Positions 16,813 to 27,400 of a stretch of DNA of 64,000 nt are shown in pieces. The stretch lies in contig CAVZWL010000019.1 in NCBI GenBank assembly GCA_963778945.1, forward strand, positions 62,001 through 126,000. Reading direction: 5' to 3'. Every line of letters starts with the position of its first letter. Position 1 is the first letter of the stretch. This DNA comes from Fen-1254 sp963778945. Lineage in GTDB: Bacteria; Bacteroidota; Ignavibacteria; UBA10030. The notes under the pieces were generated by a model. It made no database searches and was not told where the DNA came from. It saw only the letters and a program-made list of their open reading frames with translations. The position numbers were made by a program, and so were the translations under genes.

Positions 16813-19800
16813 ATGAAAAAAACTTTTCTCGATATTCTGAAACAAAAAATTATCGTCTTTGACGGTGCCACCGGGACGCATTTTCAGGGACAGAATCTTA
16901 CGCCGGACGATTTTGGCGGTGAACATCTGGCTGGATGCAATGAAATTCTTGTTTTCTCCAAGCCGTCTGCAGTCGAGAATGTACATCGGGATTATCTGGA
17001 AGCCGGATGCGATGTCATCGAGACTGATTCGTTCGGCGGGACGAGCGTTGTTCTTGCAGAATACGGATTGCAGGATCGGACATACGAATTGAACGCACAA
17101 TCGGCCCGCATCGCCAAACGTATGGCGGAGGATTATTCTCATTCAGGGCACCAGCGCTTTGTTGCCGGCTCTATGGGCCCCGGAACGAAGCTGCCCTCGC
17201 TGGGGCACATTCCATTCGAAGCCCTGGCACAGGCATATGAAATTCAGGCGCGAGGGCTCATCGACGGAGGAGTCGATCTTCTGTGCGTCGAAACATGCCA
17301 GGATATTCTTCAAGCAAAAGCTGCGTTGTTCGGCATCACATCCTGTTTCCAGCAATTGCGAAAAAAAATTCCCGTTATCGCCTCGGTGACAATTGAATCG
17401 ACGGGAACAATGCTGCTGGGCACTGAAATATCGGCGGCATTGACAAGTCTCGAACCGTACGATATCGATGTCTTCGGCCTGAACTGTGCCACGGGACCGA
17501 AAGAAATGTCGGATCATATCCGGACTGTTTCCGGTTTGAGCCCGCTGCCGATCTTTGTCATGCCGAATGCCGGCATGCCGGAAAATGTCGGCGGCCATGC
17601 GCATTATCTTCTTACGCCGGAAGAGTTTACGCAGTATCTCACTCATTTTGTCAAAGAACTCGGCGTCAATGTGGTCGGCGGCTGCTGCGGAACGACCCCC
17701 GAACATATCAGGCAGCTTGCACAGAGCGTAGGCCGATGTTCTCCGAAAGAACGGAAATACGAATTTATACCGAGCGTTTCAAGTCTCTATCAAGCAGTGC
17801 CTCTGCGGACAGATAATCCTCCGACAATCGTGGGAGAACGGGCAAATGCGAATGGAAGTAAATTGTTCCGCGATCTTCTCTTGAAGGAAGATTGGGAGGG
17901 CATCGTTGCCATGGGCCGCGAGCAGGTCAAAGGAGGTTCGCATCTGCTCGATGTCTGTGCTGCCTATGTAGGCCGGAATGAAACGGCCGATCTCAATGAA
18001 ATCATATCGCGGTTCAATCGGCAGGTTACTGCACCTCTCATGATCGATTCTACGGAACCCGCTGCGGTCGAGTCTGCGCTCCGGCAGATCGGCGGGAAGG
18101 CCGTCGTCAATTCGGTTAATCTTGAAGACGGCGAAGGACGCTTTGGAAAGATCATCGGGTTGTGCAGACGATACGGCTCAGCCGTTGTGGCTCTGACGAT
18201 CGATGAACAGGGAATGGCAAAGACTGCAGAGCGAAAACTTGCCGTGGCAAAAAGGATGTATGACCTTGCCGTACATTCCTATGGAATGCGGCCGCACGAT
18301 ATTATTTTCGATGCGTTGACTTTTACGCTCGGATCCGGTGATGAAGAATTCCGCCGCTCGGCTGTGGAAACACTGGAAGCAATCAAGCTCATTAAAAAAG
18401 AATTACCGGAATGTCAAACATCTCTCGGCGTCAGCAACATCTCTTTCGGGCTTGCGCCTTCGGTTCGAAATGTATTGAACAGCGTGTTTCTCCATTATGC
18501 CGTTCAGGCCGGATTGGATATGGCGATCGTTCATGCTTCGAAAATCCAGCCGCTCTTTACAATCGATGCAAAAGGAAGAGAACTTGCCCATAAGATTATA
18601 TTTGATGAACGGCAATGGGAAGGTGAGGGTGAAAGGAGAAAGGCGATTTTCGATCCGCTTGTCGAATGCATGGCATTATTATGCGGGTCAAACAACGGTG
18701 AAAACAGAGAAACCGCATGAAGCCGATACGACGGTTGAAGAACGTTTGAAGAACCGCATTATCGACGGCAATAAGGCCGGCTTGCAGGCAGACATCGAGG
18801 AAGCGTCTGAAATCACATGCGGCGCTGGAAATTATTAATACGATCCTCCTCGATGGGATGAAAGTTGTCGGGGAATTGTTCGGTTCGGGACAAATGCAAT
18901 TGCCGTTTGTGCTGCAGTCCGCAGAAGTCATGAAAACGGCCGTAGCGCTCCTCGAGCCGTTCATGGAAAAAACCGAGAGCAGCCGCAAGGGCACGATGGT
19001 CATCGCAACCGTCAAAGGAGATGTGCACGATATCGGGAAAAATCTGGTCGATATCATTCTGACCAATAACGGATATCGGGTTATCAATCTCGGCATTAAA
19101 TGTCCTATCGAAAAAATGATCGAGGCAGCGGAACGCGAACATGCGGATGCCATAGGTATGAGCGGGCTTCTTGTGAAATCGACTTTGGTGATGAAAGAAA
19201 ATTTGGAAGTTCTCAATGAGCGAAATATATCCCTGCCGGTTATTCTGGGCGGGGCGGCTCTGACGCGCCGTTATGTGGAGCAGGACCTGCGATCGGTCTA
19301 CAAGGGCAGAGTGTTTTATGCAAACGATGCTTTTTCCGGCTCTGAAGCTTATGGAAGACATCAAACATGGAACCGCCGGTTACGATTCTGCGGCAAAAGA
19401 GATTGAGGATGAAGAATCGTTGACGGGTTCCGAAGCAAAAATTGCTCTCATGCTTGCGGGGAAGAAGATGTTCCGAAAAAATCTGCGCGTGCGTACGGAT
19501 GTCCCGATTCCCGCACCTCCTTTTTGGGGGACAAAGGTGGTCGATTCGATCGGACTTGAAGAAATATTCCCATTTGTCAATGAAGCTGCACTTTTTCGCG
19601 GCCAATGGAGATTGGTGCAGGGGAACGATGGAGCAGAAGAATATCGGAAAAGCATCGAAGAAAAAGTAATTCCGGAATATGAACAATTAAAACAAATGGT
19701 TCAAGCGCGAGCGGCTGCTTGTTCCGAGGGTCGTGTACGGTTATTTTCCATGCCAATCGGATGGAAACGATTTGATTGTATACCGGATTGATCACTATCA

Positions 19801-20336
19801 CTCCGGCTGCCGATCCTGAATCGATGAAGGAGCTTTTAAGATTTACTTTCCCGAGGCAGGAAAACGACCGATTTCTCTGTATCAGCGATTATTTCGCTTC
19901 GGTTGAATCCGCGAAGGTCGATACCGTAGCATTTTCTATGGTGACGATGGGAGAGCGTGCATCGGAATATTCGCGCATGCTCTTTGAATCCAATCGGTAT
20001 AAAGAGTATCTGTATTTTCACGGACTGAGTGTCGAAGCAACGGAGGCGCTTGCGGAGCTCTGGCACAAAAAAATTCGTGTGGAACTCGGTATCGGAGGAA
20101 AAGATGCTGTTGAAATCAAACGACTCTTCAGCCAGGGATATCAAGGTTCGCGTTTCAGTTTCGGCTATCCGGCATGTCCGAATCTCGAAGATCATCAGAA
20201 ATTGTTCGAGTTGCTCAAACCGGAACGGATCGGCGTGACATTAACCGATGAATGGATGCTGCAGCCGGAGCAAACGACCGATGCGATAATCGTTCATCAT
20301 CCGGAAGCGCGATATTTTACAATTCAAAAAAAATAA
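16813..20336 (+). CDS. metH: Cobalamin-dependent methionine synthase (frameshifts)
   Basis: Transfers a methyl group from methyltetrahydrofolate to homocysteine via cobalamin. All four modules are visible in order. The homocysteine-binding barrel has FDGATGTHFQ and the zinc motif VVGGCCGTTP. The pterin-binding domain has ERANANGSKLFRDLLL. The cobalamin domain has GDVHDIGKNLVDIIL, with the Asp-x-His-x2-Gly that supplies the lower cobalt ligand. The reactivation domain ends with YPACPNLEDHQKLFELLKPE. Frame breaks lie near 18700, 18825, 19350 and 19760. The reconstructed length is about 1,173 residues, normal for MetH. ATG 16813 has a weak SD. No cobalamin or SAM riboswitch was seen upstream. 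Confidence 0.94.
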
Positions 20337-20374
20337 AACATACAAACAACAAAGATCAAAAAAAGGAAACGATA

Positions 20375-21023
20375 ATGCCGAATCTTATTTTAGTTCGTCA
20401 CGGCGAGTCTCAATGGAATCTTGAGAATCGCTTCACCGGCTGGGTGGATATTCCTCTGTCTCCAAAAGGAGAGCAGGAAGCAAAAGATGCAGGAAATGTT
20501 TTAAAAGGGTACCGTTTTGAGAAAGGATATACTTCCGTTTTGCAGCGTGCAACAAAGACCCTTGAAATCATTCTTGCCATAAGCGGACAAACCGATCTTC
20601 CTATTGAACGGGATCAGGCTTTGAATGAGCGTCATTACGGCGCACTTCAGGGATTGAATAAAGCTGAAACTGCCAAGAAGTACGGAGAAGAGCAGGTTAA
20701 AATATGGCGCCGAAGCTATGATGTTCCCCCCCCGAAGGATAAGACACGAATTAAATCCGGACGGCATAAGCGAGAGTTTAAAAGATACGGCCGCGCGAAC
20801 ATTGCCGTACTTTGAGGCGAAAATTCTTCCCGACATTGCTGCCGGCAAAAACATTATCGTAGCGGCTCATGGCAACAGTCTCCGCTCGATTGTTATGAAA
20901 CTCGATTCCTTGACAAAGGAACAGGTTATCGATCTGAATATTCCGACAGGGGCTCCATTGCTTTATGTCTATGACAGCAAAGGAAAAATTACAGAACGGC
21001 GATATTTAATCCAAAAATCATAA
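20375..21023 (+). CDS. gpmA: 2,3-bisphosphoglycerate-dependent phosphoglycerate mutase (frameshift)
   Basis: Interconverts 3- and 2-phosphoglycerate in glycolysis. The catalytic phospho-histidine motif LVRHGESQWN starts at residue 5. NRFTGWVDIPLS, ALNERHYGALQGLNKAE and the second catalytic His in IIVAAHGNSLRSIVMKL follow. ATG 20375 follows AAAAAGGAAACGATA. The frame breaks in or near the run of eight C at about 20730. With one base removed it encodes about 215 residues, somewhat shorter than the E. coli enzyme in the lid region after YDVPPP. Confidence 0.9.
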
Positions 21024-21042
21024 ATATTGCCCGAATTTCCTC

Positions 21043-21071
21043 TTGCATTTCGGATGTCTCTTTAGCATATT
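21043..21071 (+). promoter_or_regulatory. Probable promoter for the ferredoxin gene
   Basis: TTGCAT (21043-21048), 17-bp spacer, CATATT (21066-21071), about 78 bases before the ferredoxin ATG. Weaker than the other promoters in the window. Confidence 0.4.
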
Positions 21072-21148
21072 CGTTATACTGTAACAAAGACTGTGACAGG
21101 CGAAAAACGGCAATTTTGAGTTAAATATTTCATCCTAAGGAGATTATT

Positions 21149-21487
21149 ATGGCAACTAAAATAACGGAAGAGTGTATCAATTGCGGAGCGTGCGAAGCGG
21201 AATGTCCTAATACGGCTATTTATTCCGGCGGAACTGCTTATGAACTGAATGGAAAATCGTTTGATGCGCTTTCTGCAGATTTTTATTATATCGTTCCGGA
21301 TAAATGCACGGAATGTGTAGGGCATTTTGACCAGGAACAATGCGCTGCTGTTTGTCCGGTGGATTGCTGCGTTCCCGATCCCGATCATTCGGAAACAGAA
21401 GCAGGTTTATACGAAAAAGCGAAAAAGCTCCATCCTGAAAAGACCATTGCAGAGCTTAGCGCTGCGAATTCCCGTTTCCGCAAGTAG
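21149..21487 (+). CDS. 2[4Fe-4S] ferredoxin
   Basis: A 112-residue electron carrier with two cluster motifs: CINCGACEAECP and CTECVGHFDQEQCAAVCPVD. The insert between the second and third cysteines of the second motif is the Allochromatium-type arrangement, also found in YfhL and Chlorobium ferredoxins; such proteins have low potentials. A 35-residue C-terminal extension (YEKAKKLHPEKTIAELSAAN) follows. ATG 21149 follows CTAAGGAGATTATT. It has its own promoter and terminator. Its redox partner is not evident from context. Confidence 0.93.
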   Translation: MATKITEECINCGACEAECPNTAIYSGGTAYELNGKSFDALSADFYYIVPDKCTECVGHFDQEQCAAVCPVDCCVPDPDHSETEAGLYEKAKKLHPEKTIAELSAANSRFRK

Positions 21488-21509
21488 GATGTTCAATCGA
21501 TAGAGAGAG

Positions 21510-21543
21510 AGTCGGTTCTTCAACAGAGGAACCGACTTTTTTG
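21510..21543 (+). terminator. Rho-independent terminator after the ferredoxin gene
   Basis: Stem AGTCGGTTC / GAACCGACT with an eight- to nine-base loop, followed by TTTTTT. Confidence 0.9.
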
Positions 21544-21597
21544 TTTGCAGTGTTACAGAAAAGCAGGAGCCTTGAAGCGCTGCTCAAGGACGTATGA

Positions 21598-21936
21598 ATG
21601 GATAAGAATTTCGAAAAGATTGCTTCAAAAGGAGATATAACCCGCTCCCGGCCTCTCTGTATTCGATTCCACGGCTTCGATGTCGTTATTTTTCAGGCGG
21701 GGGACAGATTCTACGCGGTTGAAAATCTTTGTCCCCATCAACTGATTTCCTCATTGCATAAAGGAACTGTCGAAGGGAAAATTTTAACGTGCCCGATGCA
21801 TGGGTGGAGCTTCGATATGCAGACGGGATATGCCGCAGCCGGAAGCGGACGGCTCCGTACTTTTGATCTTGACGTCCGTGAAAAAGATGTATGGATGGAA
21901 CGGCCGGAGGCACAGAACCAGTATACTCTTTTCTGA
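21598..21936 (+). CDS. Rieske [2Fe-2S] ferredoxin
   Basis: A soluble 112-residue Rieske protein. The cluster ligands are visible as Cys-x-His (LCPHQ) and Cys-x2-His (CPMHGWSF), the pattern of NirD and dioxygenase-type ferredoxins. There is no signal peptide or membrane anchor, so it is cytoplasmic. ATG 21598 follows CAAGGACGTATGA. It ends 7 bases before queG, so the two are probably cotranscribed. Whether it feeds electrons to QueG is only a guess from position. Confidence 0.9.
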   Translation: MDKNFEKIASKGDITRSRPLCIRFHGFDVVIFQAGDRFYAVENLCPHQLISSLHKGTVEGKILTCPMHGWSFDMQTGYAAAGSGRLRTFDLDVREKDVWMERPEAQNQYTLF

Positions 21937-21943
21937 TAGAACG

Positions 21944-22876
21944 ATGAACCTCTCAGCTCTGGTAAAAAAATATGCAATGGAATTGGGATTTTCCAAAGTC
22001 GGAATAACAAGCGCCGAACCGCTGCAGGAGGAAGGCGTCCGCTTGAGCCGATGGCTGGGACGCGGTTTTCAGGCCTCGATGCACTGGATGGAACGGGATA
22101 TTCAAAAACGAACCGATCCGTCGAACATCGTACCGCGGGCAAAATCAATCGTCTGTGTCGCGATGAATTATTACACTCCACAGCAGCATTCTTCGGATAT
22201 GCGGCATGGCAAGATATCCCGTTATGCATGGGGGGACGATTATCATGAAATCGTCGGAGCGAAACTGGAACAACTTTTTCGATTACATCCGGTCACTTGT
22301 TCCTGAATGTCACCGGAAAATATTATGTCGATACGGGTCCGGTTATGGAAAAAGCGTGGGCGGTCGGGCCGGAATCGGATGGCTCGGCAAAAATGGCAAT
22401 GTTTTAACGCGCGAAATGGGTTCCTGGATTTTTCTCGGCGAAATTATTCTCGATAGGGAAATGGAAGTAGGACGAACCAGCAGCCGATTTATGCGGAACC
22501 TGCACGGCCTGTATGGATGCGTGTCCGACCGGAGCGATCGTCGAGGATCGGGTAATCGATTCCAATCGATGTATTTCCTATCTTGACGATCGAACACAGA
22601 GGAGATTTGCCGGAAGATCTGGCCGGAACATTCGACCGGTGGATTTACGGCTGCGATATTTGTCAGGATGTGTGTCCGTGGAATTCTTTTGCGAAAGAAA
22701 CAAAAGAAAATGGATTCTTCCCGCGCGTGGAAAACACCGCTCCGGTTTTGGAAGAACTCGCAGCCATGACCCGGGAAGAGTTCTCGCGGCGGTTTGCGAA
22801 AAGCGCAGTCAAGCGGACAAAACAGGAAGGACTCGTAAGAAATGCAAAATTCGTTTTACCGGTGAAAAAGCTGTGA
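21944..22876 (+). CDS. queG: Epoxyqueuosine reductase (frameshifts)
   Basis: Catalyses the last step of queuosine synthesis in tRNA, a cobalamin- and iron-sulfur-dependent reduction. Recognised by MNLSALVKKYAMELGFSKVG, AGIGWLGKNGNVLTREMGSW, and two [4Fe-4S] motifs that read CGTCTACMDACPTGA and CDICQDVCPW once the frame is corrected. Breaks lie near 22285, 22350, 22495 and 22580. The restored length is about 310 residues, short of the ~380-residue enzymes with a C-terminal HEAT domain. The Tgt enzyme of the same pathway is at 47.9 kb. Confidence 0.88.
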
Positions 22877-22984
22877 TATCAGGTCGTTGGCGCAATAACT
22901 CAATCTCTTAAAAAATTTGAGAAGCATCTTTTCTCATTATCACGCATCACATTATAGATTTACTGACGAAGAGCGGAAAGCTTT

Positions 22985-23947
22985 ATGGAAAACAAAAATC
23001 ATCGTAAACTCATAATTATCGGTTCCGGCCCTGCCGGGCTGACAGCTGGAATTTATGCGGGACGTGCCAACCTGAATCCAATCGTTTTTGAAGGACAGCA
23101 GCCGGGCGGACAGCTCACGATTACGACCGATGTGGAAAATTATCCCGGCTTTCCGGATGGCGTGCAGGGACCGGAATTGATGGAGATCCTTCGGCGGCAG
23201 GCGCAGCGGTTCGGAGCGGAAACGGTTTTCAAAACTGTCGAGGCGGTCGATCTCTCTCATCGGCCTTTTACGGTCACAGCAGACGATGAAAAATATACCG
23301 CCGAGGCACTCATTATTGCTACCGGTGCTTCGGCTAAATGGCTTAATATCCCTTCGGAGCATATATACAAAGGATTCGGTGTCTCTGCATGCGCAACATG
23401 CGACGGATTCTTTTTCCGCAATCAGCATGTGGCTGTTGTCGGCGGCGGAGATACGGCATTGGAAGAGGCATCGTACCTCACGAATCACGCTTCTCGTGTG
23501 ACAATTATTCACCGCCGGAATGAACTCCGGGCATCAAAAGCTATGCAGGAACGGGTGAAAAAAAATCCGAAAATCGATTTCATTTGGGATTCAACTATTG
23601 AGGAAATACTCGGCACGAAAGAAGGCGCGCCAAAGAAAATGACCGGATTAAAACTTAAAAATTTAAAGACGGGAGCCGTGACCGAATTCAATTGCGACGG
23701 GCTTTTTCTCGGCATAGGCCATGAACCGAGCACGCAGCTCTTCAAAGGCGTTTTGGAAATGGACAGCATTGGATATATCAAGACCAAACCGTTCCGAACG
23801 GAAACGAATATTCCCGGAGTCTTTGCAGCAGGCGATGTTGCCGATTCGCGTTATCGGCAGGCCATTAGCGCCGCTGGAAGCGGATGCATGGCCTCGATCG
23901 ATGCAGAGCGCTTTTTAGCGGAAAACGAAAGCGCTGTAAACCATTAA
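22985..23947 (+). CDS. trxB: Thioredoxin reductase
   Basis: FAD-dependent reductase that keeps thioredoxin reduced using NADPH. The 320-residue product is intact. It has an N-terminal FAD-binding motif LIIIGSGPAGLTAGIYAGRA, the redox disulfide in SACATCDGFFF, the NADPH-binding VAVVGGGDTALEEASYL with HRRNELRASK, and the C-terminal FAD motif VFAAGDVADSRYRQAISAAG. The HRRNELRA segment is consistent with NADPH preference. ATG 22985 follows AGCGGAAAGCTTT. It is the last plus-strand gene before the minus-strand block. Confidence 0.97.
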   Translation: MENKNHRKLIIIGSGPAGLTAGIYAGRANLNPIVFEGQQPGGQLTITTDVENYPGFPDGVQGPELMEILRRQAQRFGAETVFKTVEAVDLSHRPFTVTADDEKYTAEALIIATGASAKWLNIPSEHIYKGFGVSACATCDGFFFRNQHVAVVGGGDTALEEASYLTNHASRVTIIHRRNELRASKAMQERVKKNPKIDFIWDSTIEEILGTKEGAPKKMTGLKLKNLKTGAVTEFNCDGLFLGIGHEPSTQLFKGVLEMDSIGYIKTKPFRTETNIPGVFAAGDVADSRYRQAISAAGSGCMASIDAERFLAENESAVNH

Positions 23948-24411
23948 CAATTTTCGTTATTCTTCACCGAACATTCGATTACTGCGATTCATTCTCATGC
24001 CGCAATCAACTTTTCATCTTGTGGCCAATCCCTCTGGGACGCTCGCGGAATTTCTGAGTAAGCGTAAAGCCGATATCATTGCTAAAACCTTGTCGGATGT
24101 TTTTGGCTTACAGAGGGAGGATTTAACCGATAAAAACCAATCATTTCAAAATACACTATGATAGAATCTTACATATTAGTTTCAACCTGCCACGATTTAA
24201 GCTCTAACAAATCCTCTTCCTCGACAAAAACGATTTTTTAAAATCACTATTTTAAATAATACTGATTCTCGATCAAGCCCTCATAGAAAAGTAGGAAAAT
24301 AAGAGACAAAGGCAGCATTAAATCCATTGGGATATATCGGATATAACTCGCCGCCTGTTATCTTATAATCGCAACAACAGGCGGCGATATTTCTTTCAAT
24401 AAATCACAGAT
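23948..24411. other. Gap between convergent trxB and protease genes
   Basis: Mostly AT-rich, with no recognised gene. An open frame of 54 codons (23997-24161, MPQSTFHLVANPSGTLAEFL...) looks protein-like in composition but has no SD and no recognised homology. The only clear structure is the hairpin at 24349-24386. Confidence 0.4.
24349..24386. terminator. Hairpin downstream of the protease gene, possible terminator
   Basis: Perfect 11-bp arms CGCCGCCTGTT / AACAGGCGGCG with a 16-base loop. There is no T tract on either side. It lies 25 bases beyond the stop codon of the minus-strand protease and is similar in kind to the hairpin at 28955-28984, which follows the other minus-strand gene. Confidence 0.5.
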
Positions 24412-27400
24412 CTATTTCAGCATCTGTATTTTCAGTGTTTTTACTAACTGCTTTGAATTCACTCCCTGCACCATCATGCGGACAAAGTATACACCGCTGG
24501 CATAGTGAGAACCGTCAAAGACGGCTGTATACTGACCTGCTGTTTTGTTGCCTTCAACAAGCGTGGCTATCTGCCTGCCGAGTATATCGTAGACCTTGAT
24601 GCTTACATGACTGTTCTCGACTAACTGATAACTGATATTGGTCGTCGGGTTAAACGGGTTGGGATAATTGCCCAAAGATACTCCCGTTGGCAGCGGCGTC
24701 TGCATTGTCAGCGGACTGGCTTGACCCAATGCGTTCAGATTGACACCCGTATATTCTTCCATGAGTGTTAGCCGGAGACTGTCAACGTTCGTTCCGAAGG
24801 TTATCTTCAATCTTCCCGTCGTCCCCCCGAGCCCTGTTGCAGGGAAAGTATATGAAGACATCTTGTATGGCTGTAAATTAGCCGGACTGAACTTCTGTTG
24901 TCTTATTGTCCCAATGACGCTGCCTGAAGTATTATCGATAAGTTGAACGATAAAGGAAATATATCCTTGACTGCCTAATACTTTGGCCGCTGCTGCAGAG
25001 TCTGCGGCTCCTGACTTTTCACTGAAACTGAAGACGGAATTGCTTTTAAGCGTAAAGGGCTGTGAAAGAAGCACATTATTTAAAACGTTCAAGCTGTCAT
25101 AATGTGCTTTATTGTCCGCGCTAACGAAGTCGATCAAATTACCATCGAGTGTGATATTACCGATCGAATAGTAAAAACCTGTATTGCCTTTATCAACAGC
25201 TACTCCTCTGCCTCTGCCGGCCGGAACAGTGCTTGTTGTGGAAACGGCATTTGCTTGTGAGATGGCTTTTGCTTTGGAGACAGAGTTTGCCGCAATAATC
25301 GCATTCGATCCTAAAACGCTGCCCAAGCTTTGGGACATTTGGAAATAATAAGGCAATGTAAAAGGATAGTACGCGGATGCATACATATTTGTGCTTGCGG
25401 GGCCATTACATAACTGGATATTCTGGCCGGTTGTGGTCAATCCATGACCCTGTGAAAGGGTGCTGCCGGGGGAACACATGTTCATCCATTCGCCATTTAT
25501 ATCCTCGCAATAGGCTAAATAATAATTAGCGGCGTTGTTCGTTCTATTCATTGATACTGATGTTACGCCTGCGCCCAATTCATAAATCGTTGAGGTAGAT
25601 GGATTGCGTTCGAGGCTATTTGTGGTCATCCATTCACCGTTGCCGTCATCTCCGATCCAGTAAACTCTAAAGCTCCCATCATTCAGGATGATAATTGAAG
25701 GATTGTGATTGTTCGGATATGAACTGTTTGAGACTTTATTTTGTGTAGTATCATATTGACTAAAACTATTAGAAAAATCCTGGAGATAGCAATATTTGAT
25801 GGAACTACTTCCACTGCTCACATATTCTTGCCATGCAATCGCATAGTCTGTATTGCCGCCTAAACATAAATTAGAAATAGAAGCGTTGATAGAATTAGCG
25901 TCTGTTCCACCAATTTTAACAGGCGGAGCTGGAAGGCCATTACTGTTATTTAAAATTCCATTCGGATAGACTCCGCCCGTAATATAATAGATCCCCGGCA
26001 CACTACCTTTTCGTTCAAATGTTACAACGAACGCATTATACGCGGCATCGAGGGAAATATTTGGGTTGGCATTCGTTGAATAAGAATCTGTAGTCTCTCC
26101 ATATAACGGATAGATTGTTGTATCAGACATATAAGTAAAATAATGAGTCCCGTCTGCACTAAGCATAAATGATTGCAAAAATATTTTGTAGTTATTCCCG
26201 CTGTTCTGCTGATAAGCCACCATTACCGTATTACCGAGGTAATCAAGAGAAGGACATTTACCTCCACCACCAGTATCTACAGGACAGACATTGTTCCTAT
26301 AATTATTAGGGTTGACATTGAGTTGCCATGTTTTGCCGCTATCGCGGCTGTGTTCAATCCACACATGCCCCATAGATTCATACACCATGTGCAGCCAGCC
26401 ATTCGGCGTTTGTATAAATTTGCGCTGGCTACTGTTGGCAAATGCAGAAGAATTGTTGGAAAGCAGCGATCCTTTGACATTGGCTGTCACAGTAGCGTTG
26501 CTGCTAGTAAACACCACAGCCGTTGTATCTTTTGTTGAATCGGCAAATCCCGCTGTTGTTCCGGTCTTTGTCCAGTTCTGGAAATACACAGTATGGTTCG
26601 TTCCACCGAATAAAACAGTCTGTAAGGGGAAGGAAACGGAATAGTATGGCGGTTTCCAGGATGGATAGCCTAGCCCCAAGAACACACCACTATCTCGTGA
26701 TGACAGGCCTATATTATTTTGTACATATGCAACAGATTTAAATATCGCGGACATACCACGATTCATCAAAGAACCACCGTGTAATGCATCAGAAGAATCA
26801 ACCAACCACGGATCTTGAAACCAAACCGATCCTAATGTCGCTCCATCTCCTTGTGCCTGAATCGTGGCATTATATGTAGGAAGTAGATTTGAAACAAATG
26901 GGTCATTTTCCGTTAGAACAATAAATGTATGCTGATTCGTAACGTCAGGTAAACCGTTCCAGTTGTTATATTTTTGTCCTGAAATAACTTTTTGCGTTCC
27001 TCGCAAAACTTCGTTCTTTCCAAGATAAAATTGTAAATTTGTTGCCGGGGCTTTATACTTAACAAAACTTGGAGATACCCATCTTGCAATACTATCCGCA
27101 GGCATTTGACTCAGATATTTTTGATAGACAGTGACATTAAAACTCTTCAAATTAATAACGTCATTAATAAGTGCTTGCCCCGTGGGAGTTCCCCAACCCG
27201 TACAAAGGTCGTAGCCAGGATAAGCATTGAATGGTCCATTACTGCTCATATCATTGATATCATGAAAATCTGAATTGGTAGTCGATACTTTGCCGATCTC
27301 ATAAAGGACCCAGTTAAGAAATCCCACCGTGGGTTTGCCGCTGGCTATAGCTTGCTGATTAATCAGTGCAGTAAATCCTGCCCATAGTGGCGCAGCAGCA

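Noticed and set aside
22911..22960. Terminator after queG (TGAGAA/TTCTCA hairpin)
   Set aside because: The stem is only six AT-rich pairs and the following T tract is interrupted, so it is too weak to call.
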